Assembly: GCA_963833605.1 (NCBI GenBank)
Contig: CAWHYZ010000027.1
Span: forward strand, 95,935 to 159,934
Direction: 5' to 3'
DNA from: JAFAXD01 sp963833605
Lineage (GTDB): Bacteria > Pseudomonadota > Alphaproteobacteria > Rhizobiales > Xanthobacteraceae
Length of the DNA stretch: 64,000 nt
The notes under the pieces: model-generated
Seen by the model: the letters and a program-made list of their open reading frames with translations, nothing else
Told to the model about the DNA's origin: nothing
The model's database searches: none
Part shown: in pieces, positions 16,202 through 25,622 of the stretch
Position numbering within the stretch: the first letter of the stretch is position 1
Layout: the number at the start of each line of letters is the position of its first letter
Translations under genes and position numbers: made by a program

Positions 16202-17746
16202 ATGCGCAAGATCTTAGCGGCCGCCATCGTGCTGTTGATCTTCTTTGCGGTCGCGCTGTTCGTCATGGATTGGCTGTGGCCGGCTTCGGCGCCGAGCACA
16301 CGCCCGCCGTTGACCGCAGTGACGCCACTCGAACCGATCACGCGCGCGTCGATCATCGTTGCCCCGGTGGTGGTCGCCAATTCTGCGATCCGCGAAGCGC
16401 TCGAAGCGCAGGCGCCGCGCAATCTGTCCGGCAAGAAGGACAACCCGCTCGCGCAGCTTCTGTCCAACGCCAACATCGGCTGGACGGTCACGCGCAGCCC
16501 GCTCACCGTCGGCGGCCGCGCTGATGCTCTGGTGGTGTCAACCGTCCTGACCGGCACGCTGCACGTCACCGGTCAGCTCAGCGACGTGGCCGGCAATCTC
16601 TCGGGTGCCCTCGGTGGCCTGATCAATCAGGGCCTCGGGCAGAACCTGCAGCGACTAGCCGGCAAGACCGTTGATCAGCGCGCCGATTTTCGCGGCAATG
16701 TCACCGTGACGTCCCGTCCGACCATTACGGCGAACTGGCGGCTCGACCCAAATCTGAGCGGGCAGGTGTCGCTCGCCGATGCATCAATGTCGATCGCAGG
16801 CGTCCCGCTGAGCGTCGGCAACGAGGTCAAGCCGTTCCTCGACCGGGCCGTCACCGAGCAGCTCACCCAGTTGCAGGGGCGCCTGCGCAACGATCGGATC
16901 CTCGAGGAGACCGCGCAGCGCGAGTGGATCAAGATGTGTCGATCGATTCCGCTCGGCGGGGCCGGCCGCGGCCTGCCCGACCTTTGGCTCGAGGTTCGGC
17001 CTACCCGCGCCTTCGTGGCGCAGCCACGCATCGACGCGAATGCTGTGACGCTGACCGTCGGAGTGCAGGCGGAGACCAGGATCGTCCCGGCCGAGACCAA
17101 GCCAAGCTGCCCGTTTCCGGCGCAGCTGGAGATCGTCCCACGCTCCGAGCAAGGCCGCATCAACATTGCGGTGCCGATCGATATTCCGTTCACCGAGGTC
17201 GACAAACTGTTGGCGGCGCAGCTCGTCGGCAAGACCTATCCATCAGACGGCAGCGGCCCGGTCGAGATCACGGTCAGGCGCGCCAGTCTGGCCGCCTCAA
17301 GCGACCGTCTGCTGCTGTCGCTGCGGGTGAAGGCGCGCGAGAAGAAAAGCTGGTTTGGACTTGGGGCAGATGCGGAGATCTACGTCTGGGGTCGCCCAGT
17401 GCTTGATCGCGACCAGCAAAAACTCCGGCTCGCGGACATCGAGCTCGATGTCCAATCAGAGGCGGCCTTCGGCCTCCTGGGCGCGGCAGCCAAGGCAGCG
17501 CAGCCCAAACTGCGTGACGCCCTCGCCGAACACGCGGTCGTCGACCTGAGGCCGTTCGCTGCCGCAGCCAGGAACCAGGTCGCCGCCGCCGTCGCCGAAT
17601 TCAGCAAACAGGAGCCGGGCGTGCGCGTCGACACCGCGATAACCGATCTGCGCCTGGTGGGCATCGCCTTTGATTTCAAGACGCTGCGGGTGACCGCCGA
17701 AGCCGACGGCAGCGTGAAGGTCGCGCTGTCGTCGCTCGCGCTTTAG
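16202..17746 (+). CDS. DUF4403 family membrane-anchored protein
   Basis: 514 residues from ATG 16202. An N-terminal membrane anchor (MRKILAAAIVLLIFFAVALFV) is followed by a long periplasmic part rich in beta strands with repeated lipid-transfer-like halves; this matches DUF4403. WIKMCRSIPL in the middle is a family landmark. The function is not established; the fold hints at binding a hydrophobic ligand. GGAGG lies 13 bases before the start. It stands alone in orientation and spacing. Confidence 0.85.
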   Translation: MRKILAAAIVLLIFFAVALFVMDWLWPASAPSTRPPLTAVTPLEPITRASIIVAPVVVANSAIREALEAQAPRNLSGKKDNPLAQLLSNANIGWTVTRSPLTVGGRADALVVSTVLTGTLHVTGQLSDVAGNLSGALGGLINQGLGQNLQRLAGKTVDQRADFRGNVTVTSRPTITANWRLDPNLSGQVSLADASMSIAGVPLSVGNEVKPFLDRAVTEQLTQLQGRLRNDRILEETAQREWIKMCRSIPLGGAGRGLPDLWLEVRPTRAFVAQPRIDANAVTLTVGVQAETRIVPAETKPSCPFPAQLEIVPRSEQGRINIAVPIDIPFTEVDKLLAAQLVGKTYPSDGSGPVEITVRRASLAASSDRLLLSLRVKAREKKSWFGLGADAEIYVWGRPVLDRDQQKLRLADIELDVQSEAAFGLLGAAAKAAQPKLRDALAEHAVVDLRPFAAAARNQVAAAVAEFSKQEPGVRVDTAITDLRLVGIAFDFKTLRVTAEADGSVKVALSSLAL

Positions 17747-17916
17747 CCCTGGGGCTACCACCACCGGACCAATAACCTGACGCGATCTGCTTTTCCCACA
17801 ACGGGCAGTCTCCCCACTGGGGATTTCCATGCTAGATTGGATTCGCAAAACTCCGCAAGTGGGAGCCCCCATTCGAGAATCTGTTGTTGGGAAGATTGTC
17901 GCCGAGGCCGACCGCG

Positions 17917-18825
17917 ATGGTTATCGATCATGCATTGCACCAAGGGGCCGTTGACACACTGTGTGCGGCCCTGGACGAGATCGATGTCGGGATTGTGCTG
18001 CTGGACAAGGACCTGCGCACCCAATTCATCAACCGGGCATTCATGCGCATGTGGCACCTGACCGACGAGACAGCGGTCGCCCAGCGCGACTTCGAAGGCC
18101 TGATGCAGCTTGTGGTGGGCAAACAGTCGCGCCCAATGCCGGCGGCTCAATTCAACGACTTCATCAAGAAGCGGACGATGCTAATTCGAGCTGGTGTGGA
18201 GGATCCGCGCGACGTGCGGGTCGACGATGGCAAGGTTATTCGGGTCAAATGCAAGCCGCTGCCCGACGGCGGCCGCATGCTGGTCTATGCCGACGTGACC
18301 GACCTCGTACAGCAGGCCGACAAACTCAAGGAGCTGGCGACCATCGACGGCATGACCAGCCTGTTCAATCGGCGGCATTTCTTCTCGCTCGCCGAAATGG
18401 AATGGAGCCGCTACCAACGCCATTGGCGGCCGATGTCGTTACTTATGATCGACATTGATCGCTTCAAATCGATCAACGACCGTTACGGCCATGACGCCGG
18501 CGACCACGTGATCGTGCAGATCGCCGATATCTGTCGGCAGGAAAAGCGCAAGTCCGACGTGGTCGCCCGCTTTGGTGGGGAGGAGTTCCTGTTGTTGCTG
18601 CCCGAAACGGCTCTGGAGGAGGCCCACCAGGTCGCTGAACGACTTCGACAGCGGGTCGAGGCGCGCGACCTGTCGGTTGCCGCGCGCGCCATCAACGCGA
18701 CGATCAGCATCGGGGTCGCGCAGGCCAATCCCTACATGGAATCCCTATTCGACCTCATCAAACTCGCCGATCAAGCTCTGTACGCAGCCAAGAACGCCGG
18801 CCGCAATCGTGTGTGGGCCGCATGA
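17917..18825 (+). CDS. PAS-GGDEF diguanylate cyclase
   Basis: 302 residues. An N-terminal PAS-like domain of the PAS_7 kind (IDVGIVLLDKDLRTQFINRA, ending DVTDLVQQADKLKELA) leads through a short helix to a GGDEF domain at about 140-300. The active site is GGEEF at 220-224 and DGMTSLFNRR is the family opening. The product-inhibition site RxxD is present at 211-214, five residues before GGEEF. It should make cyclic di-GMP in response to a PAS signal. A TTG start at 17884 is an alternative. Its stop overlaps the next gene. Confidence 0.93.
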   Translation: MVIDHALHQGAVDTLCAALDEIDVGIVLLDKDLRTQFINRAFMRMWHLTDETAVAQRDFEGLMQLVVGKQSRPMPAAQFNDFIKKRTMLIRAGVEDPRDVRVDDGKVIRVKCKPLPDGGRMLVYADVTDLVQQADKLKELATIDGMTSLFNRRHFFSLAEMEWSRYQRHWRPMSLLMIDIDRFKSINDRYGHDAGDHVIVQIADICRQEKRKSDVVARFGGEEFLLLLPETALEEAHQVAERLRQRVEARDLSVAARAINATISIGVAQANPYMESLFDLIKLADQALYAAKNAGRNRVWAA

Positions 18826-19148
18826 TGGACGCGCCGTTCCTTTACCTGGTGCGGTTCTGGGTCAGCCCGGACGGGGCGGCCGCGGTGCTGCATTGGCTGG
18901 ACGCCGGGCACATGCGCGAGGTCGTGGCCCAACCGGGATTCCTGTGGGTGCGCCGGGTGCGGCTCGATCAACAGGCGCCCGATGGCTGGCACGGATTTAT
19001 CATGATCTACGGCCTGCAATCGCGTGCGGCCCTGCAGCAATATTTCGACAGCCCAGCGCCGACGCGGTTCGCGCAGGAGCGCGAGCCGTTCGAGCACCAC
19101 CTGCGCATGGAGCGCTCCTGGGGTGCAGTCGATGCGCGGGTGCCGTGA
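18822..19148 (+). CDS. DUF4286-like protein
   Basis: 108 residues starting at ATG 18822, overlapping the cyclase stop. HWLDAGHMREVVAQPGFLWVRRV matches the DUF4286 pattern of a small ferredoxin-fold protein. Function unknown. The overlap suggests co-translation with the diguanylate cyclase. Confidence 0.7.
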   Translation: MMDAPFLYLVRFWVSPDGAAAVLHWLDAGHMREVVAQPGFLWVRRVRLDQQAPDGWHGFIMIYGLQSRAALQQYFDSPAPTRFAQEREPFEHHLRMERSWGAVDARVP

Positions 19149-19215
19149 GGTCCGTGATCCGGCATGGCCGCCGTCGCGTCCCGGCCGGAATGGCCCATTG
19201 TGACAGTAGGCTCGC

Positions 19216-19479
19216 ATGAGCAAGCGTGTGCGTCTGTTCTGGTGGTTGGTGCTGATCTTTGCGACCAGCTGTGCGGTTGCAGTCGTCAGCTGGACGGCCA
19301 GCGAGTTGGTGACCGGGGTCGACGCGAGCATGGACCGCTCGCTCAACGAAGCCATGGTGATCGCATTCGTGACCGCGCTAGCCAGCGCAATATTGCTGGC
19401 GATCATTGGTCCGGCGGTGTTTCATGATCGATTTCGCCAGACCCGAACTCCACCGGACGGGACCATGACGCCCGGCTGA
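19216..19479 (+). CDS. small two-helix membrane protein
   Basis: 87 residues with two hydrophobic segments (FWWLVLIFATSCAVAVVSW and AFVTALASAILLAIIGPAVF) and a short charged tail. No family recognised. The gene lies 67 bases after the DUF4286 gene on the same strand. Confidence 0.55.
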   Translation: MSKRVRLFWWLVLIFATSCAVAVVSWTASELVTGVDASMDRSLNEAMVIAFVTALASAILLAIIGPAVFHDRFRQTRTPPDGTMTPG

Positions 19480-19522
19480 GGCCCGTTCACACCCCAAAGC
19501 AGCGCGCCTGACAACCTGTCTG

Positions 19523-19943
19523 TTACTGCTGGCGCGTATATTCCGTGCATGCCGCTATGCGCGTGTCTGGCCCGCCCTGCAAATGGCAGATTTCCATCCG
19601 GTTGGGTCCAATTAGTGTTGCGTAGTTGGTGCCATCATCGTCGGCCAGGAAAATCGTGCCGGTGCGCGAAATAACGCCGATCACCGCCTCGGTCGATTGC
19701 GGTGACGAAAACGTCCCGGAAAGGCGGCGCCCCTCCTGCTTGTCGATCGTAACCGTGAACGGGATGCTGGTCATCCGCGGGTCGGCCTGTTGTGACGGCG
19801 GGTAATGTGCATTGCCGTTTCCCCACACGATCGAACTCGCTGTCGCCTTTCCAGGTGCCGCGCAGGTCAGGAAACGCGTTCTGGGCCATCGCAGGTGGGA
19901 TTACGAACGCCGCAAGCACGATAATCCACGCGAGTCTTGACAT
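19523..19943 (-). pseudogene. secreted hypothetical protein broken by one base
   Basis: ATG 19943 opens a signal peptide (MSRLAWIIVLAAFVIPPAMAQ) and then NAFPDLRGTWKGDSE. There the frame goes wrong, and the other frame continues from NGNAHYPPSQQADPR to the stop at 19523 (IPFTVTIDKQEGRRLSGTFSS ... CTEYTRQQ). Removing one base at 19833-19838, where the coding strand reads GAGTTC, gives a continuous protein of about 139 residues, D-S-E-S-I-V-W-G. This is a conserved rhizobial secreted family without known function. Probably a read error; see the finding on GAGTTC. Confidence 0.75.
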
Positions 19944-20041
19944 AGGCGGGCCTCCTCGGTCGGGTGGGCGATCGGAGCTTGTTCGTGCCGGTCGGAAAAG
20001 CATATTCAGGACCGAGGTCGCCCGACAAGCAAAAGATCGCT

Positions 20042-20398
20042 TCATGCTTTGGGGCCAGGACGAGGGCGATCGTCGCGTTCATCGCCCGTTTTATCTCCTT
20101 CAGACAGCGGCAGCGCGAAGACAAAGAACAGGACCAGACAGACAATCACGAACAGGAAGATTGCGGGGAGGACGCGTTTGCCTTCGCGTTCGATCATCAG
20201 GTAGAGGTCGTCTGAGCCATTTTGGGCCAAACGTCGCCGCGATTCGAGAAGCTGCCTCCGGAACTGGGCTTCCGCCAGCGCCTCTGGGGCCGATTGCACG
20301 GTGGGATCATCAAGAGGCGTTTGGCCGTACGAAGCACTTCCGCCAAGCACCAAAACGCTGGCGAGGACGACCAACGCACGTCGTACCCCAAAAGCCAT
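20042..20398 (-). CDS. hypothetical protein with signal peptide and C-terminal membrane helix
   Basis: 118 residues. A signal-like start (RALVVLASVLVLGGSASYGQ), a polar middle with arginine-rich helix (EAQFRRQLLESRRRLAQ), then a membrane segment (LPAIFLFVIVCLVLFFVFALPL) and a charged tail. No family recognised. It is divergent from the VOC gene; the FNR-type boxes lie between the two. Confidence 0.6.
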   Translation of the reverse strand: MAFGVRRALVVLASVLVLGGSASYGQTPLDDPTVQSAPEALAEAQFRRQLLESRRRLAQNGSDDLYLMIEREGKRVLPAIFLFVIVCLVLFFVFALPLSEGDKTGDERDDRPRPGPKA

Positions 20399-20450
20399 AC
20401 ATTATACCAATGATAACGTTGCCAAAATGACCCCTTTTTTCGGTGCCGAC

Positions 20451-20487
20451 CTGATCGAGATCAAAAGCTCAAATTGATCGAGATCAA
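20451..20487 (+). promoter_or_regulatory. tandem FNR/FixK-type boxes and class II promoter
   Basis: CTGATCGAGATCAA (20451-20464) and TTGATCGAGATCAA (20474-20487) both fit TTGAT-N4-ATCAA; the second is perfect. TATTCT at 20511-20516 is a possible -10, which puts a start near 20522 and the second box at about -41.5, the classical activating position. The gene served is the VOC gene at 20586. Regulation by oxygen-sensing FixK/FNR proteins is inferred. Confidence 0.65.
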
Positions 20488-20585
20488 AAATATCTCCGAC
20501 CGAAGAGCCTTATTCTAAACAGCCGCGCTCCGGTTGCCAGTGCCCAATCCGCAACTCGTCAGGCGCATGATCGGGGAGGAATTGC

Positions 20586-20960
20586 ATGCCACTCACGAGC
20601 CTGCATCACGTCACGATACGCACGGATGATCTCGAAGGCACGCGCGACTTTTATCATGACGTGCTTGGCCTCACGGAGGGACCGAGGCCACCGCTGGGTT
20701 TCCCGGGCTATTGGCTTTATTGCGGCGAGCACCCGGTGGTGCATCTGGTGCCACCTGACAATGGCATTGGCGGCGGGTCTTCCACCGACACTGGAAATTT
20801 CGATCATGTCGCATTCGCCGCGCACGACTTCGAAGGAATGCAGCAACGCTTCAGAGGTCTCGGCATCCATTTTCGCGAGCAGCGTGTTCCGGCAACGTCA
20901 ATCCGCCAGCTCTTCCTCGAAGACCCCAACAAGGTCATGGTCGAGCTCAATTTTCTATAG
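20586..20960 (+). CDS. VOC-family (glyoxalase/dioxygenase-like) protein
   Basis: 124 residues, two beta-alpha-beta-beta-beta units. Metal-site positions: His in LHHVTIRTDD, His in VVHLVPPD or FDHVAFAA, and Glu in MVELNFL. GGGGAGGA gives a strong ribosome site before ATG 20586. It could be a glyoxalase or a small dioxygenase; the tandem FNR-type boxes suggest expression at low oxygen. The stretch to 21206 (245 bases) holds no gene. Confidence 0.85.
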   Translation: MPLTSLHHVTIRTDDLEGTRDFYHDVLGLTEGPRPPLGFPGYWLYCGEHPVVHLVPPDNGIGGGSSTDTGNFDHVAFAAHDFEGMQQRFRGLGIHFREQRVPATSIRQLFLEDPNKVMVELNFL

Positions 20961-21205
20961 CGGTCATCACCGCGCCAAGGCTGTGCTGTTGGCCCGCATG
21001 CGGCCGCCTCTGCGACAAATGGTTTTGGCCGCGGCGCTGCTTTGATCCTGCGGCTGAACCCTGAAGAGGAGCCGCATCAATGGATCCTGCGACTCTTTTG
21101 CGCCGACGCTTCCCGGCTGTCTGAAACCGTGTTAGGCGACGCCTCGCGGTGGCCGCGACGCGACACCGCTGACCTCCTCAAAAACAATCTCCAGAACGAT
21201 CCCAC

Positions 21206-22393
21206 ATGCAACAGCAATATAAAATTCTCATTGCCGGCGCCGGCCTAGGAGGACTCGCGGCCGCCGCGTGCCTCATGAAGGCCGGTCACGACGTCGAAGT
21301 GTACGAGCAGGCCCCGCAGCTCGGCGAAGTCGGCGCCGGCATCCAGATCAGTGCGAACGCGATGCATGTGCTGAGGGATCTCGGCCTTGCCGAGGCCGTG
21401 ACCAAAGCGGGCGTGCGGCCCGGCGCCTATGTGTTCAGGCTGCACGACACGGGCGAGATCGTTCAGCAGTTTCCGCTCTCGGACGAGCATGAGCGCCTGC
21501 ACGGCGCACCTTACACGCAACTGCATCGTGCGGATTTTCATGAGCTGTTGGCGGCAAAGGCGAGGGAATTCAAACCAGACGTGATCCGGCTCGATCGCCG
21601 CGTTGTCGGTTTTTCCGAAGCCGGCGAGAGCGTCGAGCTCAAGTTCGCCGATGGATATTCGGCACGGGGCGATGTTCTCATCGGCGCCGACGGATTGAAA
21701 TCGGTGGTGCGCAGTCAGATCGCCGGCGAGGTGCCGGCAACCTATACGGGGGATGCAGCCTGGCGAGTGACGGTGCCGGTTGAGCGCCTGCCGCCCGCAT
21801 TTCTACCCCAGGTCATGTCGGTGTTCATGGGACCAGGCGGGCATGCTGTCTGCTATTACGTGCGCGGCGGCAAGCTGCTGAACTTCGTCGGCCTGGTGGA
21901 GACCAATGAACTGTCGGAAGAATCGTGGACCGTCAGGTTTCCGTGGCAGAAACTCAAGGCTGATTTCCAAGGCTGGCATCCGATCATCCAGACTGTGATC
22001 GATACGGCCGACAAGGATCAGTGCTTCCGCTGGTCGCTGCACAGCCGGCCACCGATTCGCAACTGGAGCACCGCGCGGGTGACACTGCTGGGCGATTCGG
22101 CCCATCCGACGCTGCCCTATCTCGCACAAGGTGCGGTGATGGCGATCGAGGACGGTGCGGTGCTCGCACGCGCACTGAGCATGACGCGGACGATCCCTGA
22201 TGCGCTGGCGCTCTATCAGCGCAATCGCATCGATCGCACGGCACGCATCGTTACCCAGTCGAGCGCAAACCGCCGGCTGTTCCACTTACGCTCGGCCGCC
22301 GAAATAAAAGCCGCATTCGCCGAGCGCGACGAAGGCGCGGATCGCAACACCTGGCTCTATTCATATAATCCGCTGACCGTCGCGCTCACGTAG
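21206..22393 (+). CDS. FAD-dependent aromatic monooxygenase (salicylate hydroxylase-like)
   Basis: 395 residues. GAGLGGLAAAACLMKAGHDVEVYEQ is the N-terminal FAD site, GADGLKSVVR the DG motif, and VTLLGDSAHPTLPYLAQGA the GD motif that binds FAD ribityl and NAD(P)H. GEVGAGIQISANA is typical of salicylate and 3-hydroxybenzoate 6-hydroxylases. These hydroxylate phenolic rings with NAD(P)H and oxygen. It is a single gene with no ring-cleavage partner directly beside it. Confidence 0.9.
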   Translation: MQQQYKILIAGAGLGGLAAAACLMKAGHDVEVYEQAPQLGEVGAGIQISANAMHVLRDLGLAEAVTKAGVRPGAYVFRLHDTGEIVQQFPLSDEHERLHGAPYTQLHRADFHELLAAKAREFKPDVIRLDRRVVGFSEAGESVELKFADGYSARGDVLIGADGLKSVVRSQIAGEVPATYTGDAAWRVTVPVERLPPAFLPQVMSVFMGPGGHAVCYYVRGGKLLNFVGLVETNELSEESWTVRFPWQKLKADFQGWHPIIQTVIDTADKDQCFRWSLHSRPPIRNWSTARVTLLGDSAHPTLPYLAQGAVMAIEDGAVLARALSMTRTIPDALALYQRNRIDRTARIVTQSSANRRLFHLRSAAEIKAAFAERDEGADRNTWLYSYNPLTVALT

Positions 22394-22696
22394 CGTTTTT
22401 CATCGACGCCACTCGTGGGCCGCGCAAACCTCGGCGCGGCTCGTCCTTCGAGATACGCGATGTTTTTTCATCATGCACGCGATGGTGAGGGACGCGGTTC
22501 GGCGGATTATCTGTGGCCGTCCCTTCGACATATTCTTTCGGATAATGACCGCAGACGGTCAACGCGCGCCAATCTGAACAAATTGTAATCTGAGCTAACG
22601 CAATCGTCATTTGCCCGTCATCGCACGAACGATGTTGTCTGTGCCTCCCTTATTGCCCGCGACCCATCCGTCGACGCGCGCTTTCGTGAGGAAGCC
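22394..22696. other. intergenic region without recognisable gene
   Basis: About 300 bases between the monooxygenase and the GH5-repeat gene. I find no ORF with protein-like sequence. It probably holds the promoter for the gene at 22697, though I see no clear -35/-10 pair. Confidence 0.4.
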
Positions 22697-25606
22697 ATGG
22701 CAAATTCGCTTTTGATTGGTGTGAATCTGGCCGGCGCTGAATTCGGCTCCAATGTACCCGGCAGCTACGGGGTCGATTACACCTATCCTACGCACACGGA
22801 AATCGACTACTACGCGTCCAAGGGACTGGACGTCATCCGGCTACCATTTCTTTGGGAGCGTCTTCAGCGCAGCGAGTTTGGATCGCTTGATCCGACCGAG
22901 CTTGCGCGCCTCGACGACGTGGTGAACTACGCCACTGCGAAGGGCCTGAAGATCGAAATCGAACCGCACGATTACGGCTACGGCTTTGGCGCGCTGATTG
23001 GAAGCGCACAGACGCCGAACGCCGCGTTTGCCGATTTCTGGGGGAAGCTCGCGGCGCACTTCCAATCCAACGCAAACGTGTTGTTCGGGCTGATGAACGA
23101 ACCCCACGACCAGTCTGCGAGCGCCTGGCTCACCTCCGCGAACGCTGCCATCGCGGCGATCCGGAGCGCGGGCGCGGTTAGCCAGGAAGTCTTGGTGCCC
23201 GGCAGCTATTGGGATGGGGCCTGGACCTGGACCACGACCGACAACGCAGCCGTCATCGGCACCGGCATTCAGGATAGCGCGCACAATTTTGCGTTCGAAG
23301 TTCACCAATATCTTGACTCCGATGGCAGCGGCACCCACCCCGGCGCCATATCGGCGACGATCGGCGTTGAGCGTCTCACCGCGGTCACACAATGGGCGGA
23401 GGCAACGGGCAATCGTCTGTTCCTTGGCGAAGTCGGCGTCACCACCGATCAGACAAGCCTCACCGCGCTCGACGGGATGCTGACCTACATGAGTCAGCAC
23501 ACCGATGCCTGGCAGGGAATGACCTATTGGGCAGGCGGGCCGTGGTGGGGCAACTACATGTTCTCGATCGAGCCGCAGAACGGCAGCGACAAACCGCAGA
23601 TGGCCGTTCTGGCGCAACATCTGGTGACGACGGCCACGCAATATGTTTCGTCCGGTGTAGTGAGTTCAGGGGTCGTCGTCTCGGCCGGCAACACGCTCGA
23701 AGTGCTGTCGGGCGGCGTGGCGAATGCGAGCCAGGTACTGAGCAGTGGCCTCGTGCTGATCGACGCCGGTGGGCTCGCCAGCGGCACTGCGGTGTCCAAC
23801 GGCGGAACCGAGACCGTGCGGGGATCACAGCAAGGCTCCGTCATCAGCAGCGGCGGCGTAGACGTGGTGTCGGCGGGTGGCGCTACGAGCAGCATGACGG
23901 TCAACAGCGGCGGCCTTGCCTACGTGTTTGCCGGAGGCGTCACGCAGGGGACGATCGTCAACGGCGGTTATGAACTTGTGCAGTCCGGCGGGACCGCCAG
24001 CGCGACCAAGGTGACCGGTGGCGCGCAGGTCATTTCCGGCGGCGCCAGCGCGAACGCCACGGTTCTTACTGGCGGCGGCGCCGAATACGTCATGTCGGGT
24101 GGCGTGGCCAGTGGCACGACCGTCAGCGGCGGCACCCAGGGCGTGTTCGGAACGGCCGGTGGTACCGCGGTCTCGAGCGGCGGCGTTGCCTACGTGTTTG
24201 CAGGCGGCCATGCGACGGGCATGCGCGTCAGCGGCGGTTACGCTCTGGTGTCATCCGGCGGTGCGGTCACTGCCACCGCCGTTAATGGCGGCGCGCAAGT
24301 CATCTATGGCGGCGGCGCAGCCAGCGGCACGGTCAACAGCGGCGGCATCGAGTACGTCATGTCTGGCGGGCTCACCAGTGGCGCGCTCGCCAGCGGCGGC
24401 ACCGAGGATATCCTGGGAACCGCCTCCGCCACCATGCTCCGGGGCGGCGGCGTCGAATTCATTTTTTCGGGCGGCACCGCGCTCAACACAACGGTGAGCA
24501 GCGGTTATGAGATCGTGTCGGGCGGTGGCAAGGCCGTCGGAACGGTCATCACCAGCGGCGCGCAGATCGTCTATGGCGCGGCGAGTGCGAGCGGCACCAC
24601 GCTCAACAGCGGCTCATTCGCGTACATCCTGTCCGGCGGGATCGCCGGCAATACGATCGTCAACAGCGGCACCATTGCGATTTACGGCACCGCTAGCGGC
24701 ACGATGGTCAAGGGCGGCTACGATTTCGTCTATTCGGGCGCCTCGGCGTTCGGCACGACGCTCAGTGGCGGTGCCGACGAGATCGTCTACGCCGGGGGCA
24801 GGGCAAGCAGCACAACGATCAACGGCGGCCTTCAGATCGTCAATGCCAGCGCCAGCGCGAGCGGTACCGTCATCGGCGGCGGAGGCATCGCGTATGTGCT
24901 CTCCGGGGGCACCGCCTTCGGAGCGATTGTGAACAGCGGCACGCACGCGGTCTATGGCAGCGCGGTCGGCACGGCGGTCAAGAGCGGTGGCCATGACTTC
25001 GTCTATTCGGGCGCCGCCGTGTCGGGCACCACCGTGAGCAGCGGGGGCGCACAGAATATCTATGCGAATGGCGCCGCCAGCGCGACGACGGTCAGCAGCG
25101 GGGGCGCGGTCTACGTGCTGTCGGGCGGGGCGGCTGCTGGCGCGACGATCGACAGCGGCGGTGTCGCAATCGTGCTCTCGGGCGGCGCGATCAATGGTGC
25201 AACGATCAGTGGGGGCACCCTCGAGTTGATGAGCGGCGCGATCGCAAGCCCGACGCCGATCGCATTTGCAAGCGGCGGCACGCTCATCCTCGATGCATCG
25301 CAGACGTTCTCAGGCACTGTCGCGGGCTTTGCCCTACCGGATATCTTCGACCTGAGGGATGTTGCGTTCCTGGGATCGGGCACGACGGTGAGCTTCACGG
25401 AAGCCGCCGGCAATACCAGTGGAACCTTGATCGTGTCGGACGGCGTGCACGTGGCCAACATCACGTTGCTCGGTCAGTACGTGGCAGGCCAGTTCACCAA
25501 GGCGAGTGACGGCATGGGCGGCACACTCATCGGCGATCCGCCGGTGGTAGCTGCCGGTGCGGCCCATGACACGATTGCGGCTGCGGGCCGACCGTCCTCT
25601 GCGTGA
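22697..25606 (+). CDS. GH5 glycoside hydrolase fused to strand-loop-strand repeat domain
   Basis: 969 residues in three parts. Residues 1-310 are a GH5 cellulase-type barrel with acid/base Glu135 in GLMNEPHD and nucleophile Glu245 in LFLGEVGV. Residues about 315-860 are many short repeats of the kind V-x-SGG-x-A-x-G-T-x-V-x-SGG, the AIDA-like autotransporter passenger repeat. The last 110 residues (FSGTVAGFALPDIFDLRDVAFL ... DGMGGTLIGDPP) are a tail seen on large secreted rhizobial proteins. There is no Sec signal and no beta-barrel, so type I or similar secretion is likely. It may cut beta-glucans or plant or own exopolysaccharide at the cell surface. Confidence 0.9.
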   Translation: MANSLLIGVNLAGAEFGSNVPGSYGVDYTYPTHTEIDYYASKGLDVIRLPFLWERLQRSEFGSLDPTELARLDDVVNYATAKGLKIEIEPHDYGYGFGALIGSAQTPNAAFADFWGKLAAHFQSNANVLFGLMNEPHDQSASAWLTSANAAIAAIRSAGAVSQEVLVPGSYWDGAWTWTTTDNAAVIGTGIQDSAHNFAFEVHQYLDSDGSGTHPGAISATIGVERLTAVTQWAEATGNRLFLGEVGVTTDQTSLTALDGMLTYMSQHTDAWQGMTYWAGGPWWGNYMFSIEPQNGSDKPQMAVLAQHLVTTATQYVSSGVVSSGVVVSAGNTLEVLSGGVANASQVLSSGLVLIDAGGLASGTAVSNGGTETVRGSQQGSVISSGGVDVVSAGGATSSMTVNSGGLAYVFAGGVTQGTIVNGGYELVQSGGTASATKVTGGAQVISGGASANATVLTGGGAEYVMSGGVASGTTVSGGTQGVFGTAGGTAVSSGGVAYVFAGGHATGMRVSGGYALVSSGGAVTATAVNGGAQVIYGGGAASGTVNSGGIEYVMSGGLTSGALASGGTEDILGTASATMLRGGGVEFIFSGGTALNTTVSSGYEIVSGGGKAVGTVITSGAQIVYGAASASGTTLNSGSFAYILSGGIAGNTIVNSGTIAIYGTASGTMVKGGYDFVYSGASAFGTTLSGGADEIVYAGGRASSTTINGGLQIVNASASASGTVIGGGGIAYVLSGGTAFGAIVNSGTHAVYGSAVGTAVKSGGHDFVYSGAAVSGTTVSSGGAQNIYANGAASATTVSSGGAVYVLSGGAAAGATIDSGGVAIVLSGGAINGATISGGTLELMSGAIASPTPIAFASGGTLILDASQTFSGTVAGFALPDIFDLRDVAFLGSGTTVSFTEAAGNTSGTLIVSDGVHVANITLLGQYVAGQFTKASDGMGGTLIGDPPVVAAGAAHDTIAAAGRPSSA

Positions 25607-25622
25607 TCTCGCTGCAGCCTGG

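Noticed and set aside
22841..23641. 266-codon minus-strand ORF opposite the GH5 domain
   Set aside because: Antisense shadow; GH5 catalytic motifs are on the plus strand.
23645..25270. Possible CRISPR or DNA tandem array in the repeat gene
   Set aside because: The repeats are at protein level and degenerate in DNA, in frame through one ORF; there are no fixed repeats with unique spacers.
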